DNA of 64,000 nt, taken from NCBI GenBank assembly GCA_035771165.1, contig JAWNZC010000354.1, positions 198,501 through 262,500 of the forward strand, written 5' to 3'. The notes below the pieces were generated by a model, which worked only from the letters and a program-made list of their open reading frames with translations, was not told the DNA's origin and searched no databases. This stretch comes from Paragorgia papillata. Lineage: Eukaryota; Cnidaria; Anthozoa; Scleralcyonacea; Coralliidae. Shown piece by piece: positions 58,404 to 64,000 of the stretch (position 1 is its first letter; each line of letters begins with the position of its first letter). Made by a program: the position numbers and the translations under genes.

Positions 58404-60395
58404 TCATCTCTGTATAAAATGACGATTACTTTGAAGAACATTATAACATTGTATTATTCCTTGTTGACAAGAGTTAATATCTTGCCAAGGTCGTCGAACA
58501 CAGTGATCTAAGCGTTCAATACATGCAATCAGTTGAGGTAAAGCAGCTTTATCATCTCCTTCGATCATTTTATCAATGCCAACTTTAAGGCACGCTCCGG
58601 CATCGTAAACCTCACCAAATCTCGCCTGGACATTCATCTCTTGTTTACAACACAAGCACTTGTATATCATCTGCATCTGTGCTTCTGTTGGCACCCGCTG
58701 ACTACATCTTCGACACTTCAAAATCGGCACACGGGATTCGAGCTCTGCGTACAATGGCCACTCCTCGACACATGCTCCGCACGTGCACTCAAAGTAGTAC
58801 TGTTTCTTGAGTTCAGTCTGACGCTCTTTTAACGACGTTACCGCTGACACATAACCATAGTTGTCCGCAATTTCTTCTCCCTTGGGGATAGTTTGGATGG
58901 AACGCATCACGCATGTGTCTCCGTAGAAGTTCCGCGTGACAGAAGGATCGCAGGAATGATTGAACAGACTGAAGGTGGCGTAGATGGCGGCGGCGATTTC
59001 CACAGTGTGAGAATTCACGAGGTCCTTGTCTAGTTGCAAGAATTCTGAGATCTCGTGTGCATTGCATGGCAGCACTTGAAGCATGCGCAGTAGGTGACTA
59101 CCAACGCACAGTAAATGATCAGTATTGTCTTGCTGGGAAGCACATTGACCAAAAAACCCCGCACCTTCAAGACATTTGGTCAGCAGGATAGCCATGATAG
59201 ATCGACGGAAGAGATCACTTGTTGATCTGTTCTCGGTGTGAGCTACAAGATGAAAGATCTCAAAGTACGTATTTCCGTAAATACCTTGGGAGGGTGTACC
59301 ATCTTCTTGGGGTGGCCCCACTGGGAATTTCTCGGAGTCAAATTCTTTGAGTGCAAGCCAGGTTGTCTTGGTGATTACACGGAGAGACAAGAATCCAAAT
59401 TTGCCAATGTCGCACGCTTTTAGAAAATCCAAATACTTGCATTCATAGATATGATAAGACCAGGCGAGTTCTTCACATGCTTGACTGCAGAAACAAACTC
59501 TCGCACACTGACGGCATGGAACAGGAGCAAACACTCGCTTTACACAATGTAGGCAATGAGTTTGGTAGTTCTCAGGCAGCAGTACTGATGCATACGGCTT
59601 TTCCACAGTTAGAACTTCACCCACTTGGACTTCCTCAACAGATTTGATGTAACGACCTTTCTCCGACCCCACTGAAACATCAAGTTTGGAAGAGAGCGAA
59701 GGAAACACAAGATTAGCGCCATTGCTTAACTCTGGAATAGGATACATGACAGAATTCTTCCATTTTATGAACTCATTCTGTTTCAAACTTTCTTTACTTC
59801 TCTTTATCCACGCGTCTACACTCTTCTCAAACATATTGCTTTTCTCGGCTGACATCTTGGATGAACTAAGAAGACTCTTAGCCTTGTTAAAGCTTTCTAA
59901 TGCTTGTCCTTGAATATGAAGGAAATAAAAACACTTGCCCTGTCTTTCATACACTTTATACCGCAATGATTCGGGATAACCATGACTTAATGCAAGTTCA
60001 ATGTCTTGTAAACAATCATGGTATTTCTTCAGATGAAATAACACAGCAGATCTGTTTGCAGTAGCCATTGAAAACTCTTGTTCAGAAACAGGAGCAAATC
60101 TTACACTTTCATTGTATAACTTCAGAGATTCAAGAAAGTTCTTATTTTGGAATTCTTTATTTCCTTCTGCTCTTGTTTGAGCAGATTTGGAAGCAGACTT
60201 CTCTAAAAACATTTCTTTAACATTGAGGGTTTCTTGAATACAGTCTAACTTCCAGCAAAACCAGATTTTCTCCTGGTTAGTCTGTAGTTCAGAAAATTGT
60301 TCAGATATTCGCAACAAGTTGTTGTCATCTTTCAGCTTCTTGTAGATCACTTCGTACCACTTATCCATCAAATGTTCACTTTTCTTTACAGACAT
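58404..60395 (-). CDS. SMYD4: SMYD4-type TPR/MYND/SET protein
   Basis: SMYD4 belongs to the SET-and-MYND lysine methyltransferase family and acts in heart development and as a histone deacetylase partner in vertebrates. This intronless CDS encodes 663 residues (vertebrate SMYD4 about 800). Residues about 70-210 hold the N-terminal TPR repeats that set SMYD4 apart (AEGNKEFQNKNFLESLKLYN, ANRSAVLFHLKKY). The SET domain starts near 245 and is split by a MYND zinc finger at 281-319 (C281-x2-C284, C294-x2-C297, C301/C303-x3-C307, H315-x3-C319). The catalytic-core motif NHSCDPS is at 479-485 and a Tyr-containing GEEIADNYG at 506-514. Post-SET cysteines lie at 537-542 (CTCGAC). A 5' UTR intron is likely: acceptor TTTCTTTCCTCAG at about 60422 and donor CAG|GTAAAG at about 61645. 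Confidence 0.92.
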   Translation of the reverse strand: MSVKKSEHLMDKWYEVIYKKLKDDNNLLRISEQFSELQTNQEKIWFCWKLDCIQETLNVKEMFLEKSASKSAQTRAEGNKEFQNKNFLESLKLYNESVRFAPVSEQEFSMATANRSAVLFHLKKYHDCLQDIELALSHGYPESLRYKVYERQGKCFYFLHIQGQALESFNKAKSLLSSSKMSAEKSNMFEKSVDAWIKRSKESLKQNEFIKWKNSVMYPIPELSNGANLVFPSLSSKLDVSVGSEKGRYIKSVEEVQVGEVLTVEKPYASVLLPENYQTHCLHCVKRVFAPVPCRQCARVCFCSQACEELAWSYHIYECKYLDFLKACDIGKFGFLSLRVITKTTWLALKEFDSEKFPVGPPQEDGTPSQGIYGNTYFEIFHLVAHTENRSTSDLFRRSIMAILLTKCLEGAGFFGQCASQQDNTDHLLCVGSHLLRMLQVLPCNAHEISEFLQLDKDLVNSHTVEIAAAIYATFSLFNHSCDPSVTRNFYGDTCVMRSIQTIPKGEEIADNYGYVSAVTSLKERQTELKKQYYFECTCGACVEEWPLYAELESRVPILKCRRCSQRVPTEAQMQMIYKCLCCKQEMNVQARFGEVYDAGACLKVGIDKMIEGDDKAALPQLIACIERLDHCVRRPWQDINSCQQGIIQCYNVLQSNRHFIQR

Positions 60396-61930
60396 TTTAA
60401 AACATTTTCTGAGGAAAGAAATGCATCATTTAAGCATCAGAGACAAGATCAGAAGAAGGGCCGGGGGGGAGGTGGCAGGCCCCCTGGAAAAAGTGCTGGG
60501 CCCCCCTGAGAAAATTTTGCTTCATATGCCTCAGTTAAGCTGCCCCCCCTAGGTTTTTCCTGGCCCCCCCTGACAAAAAATCCTGGCTACGCCTCTGGTC
60601 AAGATTATTAATGACATTTAACCCATGCACTTCAAGTCAAGGTTTTTTAACACCAGATGGTTAACTACAGTAGCACAGAGAAAACATCTGACTAACAAAT
60701 GAAGACAAGCTACAGTATACAGAACCAGACACTACACTGCACTCATAGCTGTTGCCATGGGATGGTCTGACACTCCTTAATACCTGTCATGTTACAAATT
60801 ATGTTACAACACACAGTAGAATGACACTATTGCACATAATGTTACATCATTTTACAGTTACCATACTGTATGATAAAAAGGCACTAGCGATGTTCTGTAT
60901 TGCGAATAAGAATTTAATATTTTATTAATATTCATGATACAATAACACAATTGTAGAGCACTATTCTTGGTTTTCATCTGACGTCACAGTGGCCATATTG
61001 GTGCACAGAAACAATGAAATAGTGGCCATATTGGTGGACAATCCTTATCCTATGGGAATTTAAATCTATTCTTATTCAAACATTTCATATTAATTGTTTT
61101 ACCACCCTAATGGGGTCATCGAACACACGCAAATGAAAACAATCTATTGTAGCTCAGAATTCAATATTTTCAAGTACCAATATCCAAGGACTATAAGATA
61201 ACTAGATATTAAACCAAAAAAAAATATTCTTCTTGGGCATCTTGGATTAATATACGTGTGCCCCCTCACCCTTGAAATCTCATTCAAGTACACGTGGCTA
61301 AGCCGGGGGGAGGGTGCTACTTGAGGTGATTGATCTGGATTAGTGCCAAGATTGATGAATAACAAGCATAAGTCATTGTCAAATCAAATCTCATGTTTTC
61401 TACCTATCAAAGCTATTTTCGAAGTGAAAACTAGTTGCTACGGATAGAAAAGAAGGAAAAAGTCAAGCTTTAAGCCACGTACTAGTATAAAAACAGATAT
61501 TTATAGACAGACAATTGGGGGGCAGTATAAACTATCACTGGATTAAACTAGAAAGTTATTGATGTAGATAAAAGACTCTGGGTTAGGATTTCAACTGATC
61601 ATTAAAAGAGAAGTTTAGAAATCAAGTCTTTTGTTATACTTTACCTGAAATTATCTGAAAACGGTCATTCAACACTCGAGCAGGAACCGTACATCTGTTG
61701 CTTAAATAACCAAGATCGTCCGCATTCAAACTACCCCTCAACTCAAAATCGCAATACTAAACACAGAGTACTGTAAACAGATAAAATATAGAGAAGAAAA
61801 CACAGTATTTCCAATAGAAAATACAACTTATTTCACGGTTCTTTCTGAGTTGATTGGGACCAACTACGATAATTTAAAGCCCTTTTTTACGCGCCTGCGT
61901 ATTAGAACGCTGACCAACCCCAACTCAAAG
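60396..61930. other. SMYD4 5' UTR intron and shared divergent promoter
   Basis: Holds the inferred SMYD4 5' UTR intron (about 60423-61645) with a G/C-rich repeat remnant at 60455-60600, which ends GGCTACGCCTCTG like a hAT terminal repeat. The last 170-280 bp before 61931 separate two divergent genes and probably act as a bidirectional promoter. No other gene seen. Confidence 0.55.
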
Positions 61931-64000
61931 ATGGCGTCTGCTGAAGATGTTTGTATTCGAGTGGGAGATATTAAAATGGTACCAGCCAAGACAGAAGGAG
62001 CGCCTAACGTCTTTTCACCAACGCCGTTTATCCTTGTACGAACGAAGTATGTTTAAAAATGATCGCTTATTTTCCCAGGAATCATCACGATTTGGCGCAA
62101 ATACCTAGGAAATTATACTTGATGATCTGCCATGATTGTGCGGTGTTTTTTGAGTTAATCTTTTGTGCGCAATTAAAGATATTTATTATGATTTTGTTCT
62201 TTATAATGGCAGATGGATTCCTGATTCAGAGGCCAGCTACTGTGTCTTGTGTAATGAGCGCTTTACGCAAGTTCGACGTCGTCATCATTGCCGCGTTTGT
62301 GGCAAAGTGTTGTGCGCAAAGTGTTGTTTTGAAAAGGTAAATACTTTCTGATATCTTTTTCAGAATTCTAAGCTCTGCTGTAGGATGAAAGATTGGTGCT
62401 ATTAGCCAGCGTATAAAAGAAAGTTTAGTTTATGTATTACTGCTTTAGACAGCTTACTGGTCAGATCATAATTCTCACAGTGAGGCACTTTCTGAGGGGC
62501 GGGGTGATGTTGCGCGATAATTTATAGCCCCTTTGTCTTAACGACAAACTGGATTTTACCAACCAATTATAGTTTTCCCTGCAAACTCTGTTGTACATGG
62601 TTCTACCCACCATAGCAGCCAGCTAGCTGACACCCCAGGAAGCAATTGGTAGTGTGTGCACCACCTCTTGTGCGTTGAGGGCTTTTCTCATTGGTTAATT
62701 TCCTCCCTCCACCAAAATCATTATGATGATCCCATGTAGAGCAGATTTTTTGGGAAGTTGTTATAAGATTCAAAAAAATGGCAAACAAGAAAAACATTTG
62801 TTTTCAGATTATATTGCCACAATACGGGGAAGAAGAACCTGCTAGAGTCTGCAATTATTGTTTTCCCATCAGTAACATGATTGCTCAAGCCAGATCATTG
62901 CAGATGGTAAGTTGCATGGTTTGATTACTGGTATGTTTGGTGTGTTCAGTCGTATACTCAGGCACTTTACGTGGGACTCCATACTTCTGATGTTGTTTCT
63001 TAAGGCTCCAAGATTAGAGGCTGCAAAGGGCTTGTCAGAAATATCAACACAACAGCATGAGCTTAAAAAGGTAGATGTGCAAAAACAATGTCCTGCATTG
63101 TAATTGTATAATATTTATGGACAAGTTTCAAATATATACTGCACAGTACTGTATTAATTTTAGGTTGTTGAATCAGGCGGTGTTCAAGCCTTGATACATC
63201 TTGCTCAGACCAGCATCCATGATGTTAAGGTACAGTATTCTTGATTTCCATTAAAAATATAGTTGTAAGGAACTTGTTGGTACTGTATCAAAGTGCGCAA
63301 TGATCAACTTTTGAAGGCAACGGCAGTGAACCTCCAATAAGCAGACACCTTGAGTTCAGGACTGATAAAACAATGTATGTCTGCATCACCAAACATGTAC
63401 ACACACTTATCAAATCTGACAAGTACACACACTAATTATCAAATCTGACAAGGTTCCAAGCCTGTATGAAATCCTAGAAATTTCTCAGTCTATGTAGCAT
63501 TTGTATAATTATGTGATATCAACTTGTTGTTGCTAGGAAGCTGTTGTTGAAGGTCTTAATACTTTGGCATTGCATCCTCCATTACATCCTATGCTTGTTC
63601 AATGTGGAAGTATCAAGGCAATTTGTAGGTAATACATGTACATCACTGGCTTTTCATACATGCAATCTTTCACTATACTGTAGATTCCTTGTACGTATTC
63701 TCTTTAAAAACTTTAATTTCTACCAGTACGGTAATGCATGGTAAACTACTACAGTAATTTACAAAAATATTTGCCTTTATTTTCAGCATTTTATCGTCAA
63801 CTAACGATACTCATTCACAAGTCCTAATTAAAGGTCTCAGCACACTTAAACTTCTCTCAAAATCTGATAAGTTAAAAATACTAGGTATGAGTGAGTATTT
63901 TTAATAAAAAATAAATAAATTTATAAAGATTATATAAAATAGATAAGTAAATATGTTTGTTTAAAAATAATGTTCTTTCAGTTGTTACAGAGGGTGCCTT
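61931..64000 (+). CDS. FYVE zinc finger / armadillo-repeat protein, 5' part
   Basis: FYVE fingers bind phosphatidylinositol 3-phosphate on endosomes. Exons: 61931-62046, 62213-62336, 62808-62906, 63005-63070, 63164-63229, 63537-63628, 63787-63884 and 63982 onward past the window end. All phases agree. Residues about 39-110 form the FYVE domain: KWIPDSEASYCVLC (WxxD), VRRRHHCRVCG (R+HHCR core) and eight paired Cys in CVLC, CRVC, CAKC and CNYC. After residue 113 come helical repeats of armadillo type (EAAKGLSEISTQ, VVESGGVQALIHLAQT, AVVEGLNTLALHPPLHPMLV, LIKGLSTLKLLSKS). The ARM part continues beyond the window. The start is the first ATG in frame after a short leader; an upstream in-frame ATG at 61850 is possible. 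I know no vertebrate gene with exactly this layout. Confidence 0.85.

Overview
The window is eukaryotic nuclear DNA from an invertebrate animal. It is AT-rich, its genes are split by GT-AG introns, and it is full of simple repeats and foldback elements. Gene content (CENP-F, eL41, NUB1, SMYD4, GnT-IV, SLC35G1, BTB-BACK-TLDc, FYVE-armadillo) fits an early-branching metazoan. I lean towards an anthozoan-type cnidarian, but the sequence alone does not settle this. Exon models were built by hand from splice signals and reading phase, and every multi-exon model listed keeps its phase throughout except where a break is reported.

Layout. 1.2-11.7 kb (-): CENPF, a giant coiled-coil kinetochore protein of about 2,960 residues carrying an exact 109-residue internal repeat. 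12.5-12.9 kb (-): a 62-residue mitochondrial protein, possibly COX8. 13.0-14.6 kb: transposon-derived sequence. 15.0-19.3 kb (+): an MGAT4-like N-acetylglucosaminyltransferase with a 5S-rRNA-derived SINE in its first intron. 20.2-23.4 kb (-): a BTB-BACK-TLDc protein. 24.2-24.9 kb (-): RPL41, a 25-codon gene split over three coding exons. 26.1-28.0 kb (+): an SLC35G1-like transporter. 29.0-32.3 kb (+): a zinc-finger PP2C-like pseudophosphatase. 33.4-34.5 kb (-): a single-pass membrane protein whose cytoplasmic tail seems frameshifted. 34.5-41.5 kb: no convincing gene, only repeat remnants. 41.5-48.9 kb (+): NUB1 in 16 exons. 49.7-56.3 kb (-): a hydantoinase A / DUF917 fusion enzyme in 10 exons. 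58.4-60.4 kb (-): SMYD4 with an intronless CDS. 61.9-64.0 kb (+): the 5' part of a FYVE-armadillo protein that runs off the window edge.

These genes are not an operon or a pathway. They are independent housekeeping and regulatory genes. Pairs that share a short divergent region are SMYD4 with FYVE-ARM, and RPL41 with SLC35G1. NUB1 and the hydantoinase gene converge.

The most noteworthy signals are the CENP-F 109-residue repeat array, the hydantoinase/DUF917 fusion, the catalytically degenerate PP2C protein, two coding frames broken at A homopolymers, hammerhead-ribozyme-like cores in a dispersed repeat family, a 5S-derived SINE, and a 327-bp hAT-type MITE with a perfect 8-bp target duplication.
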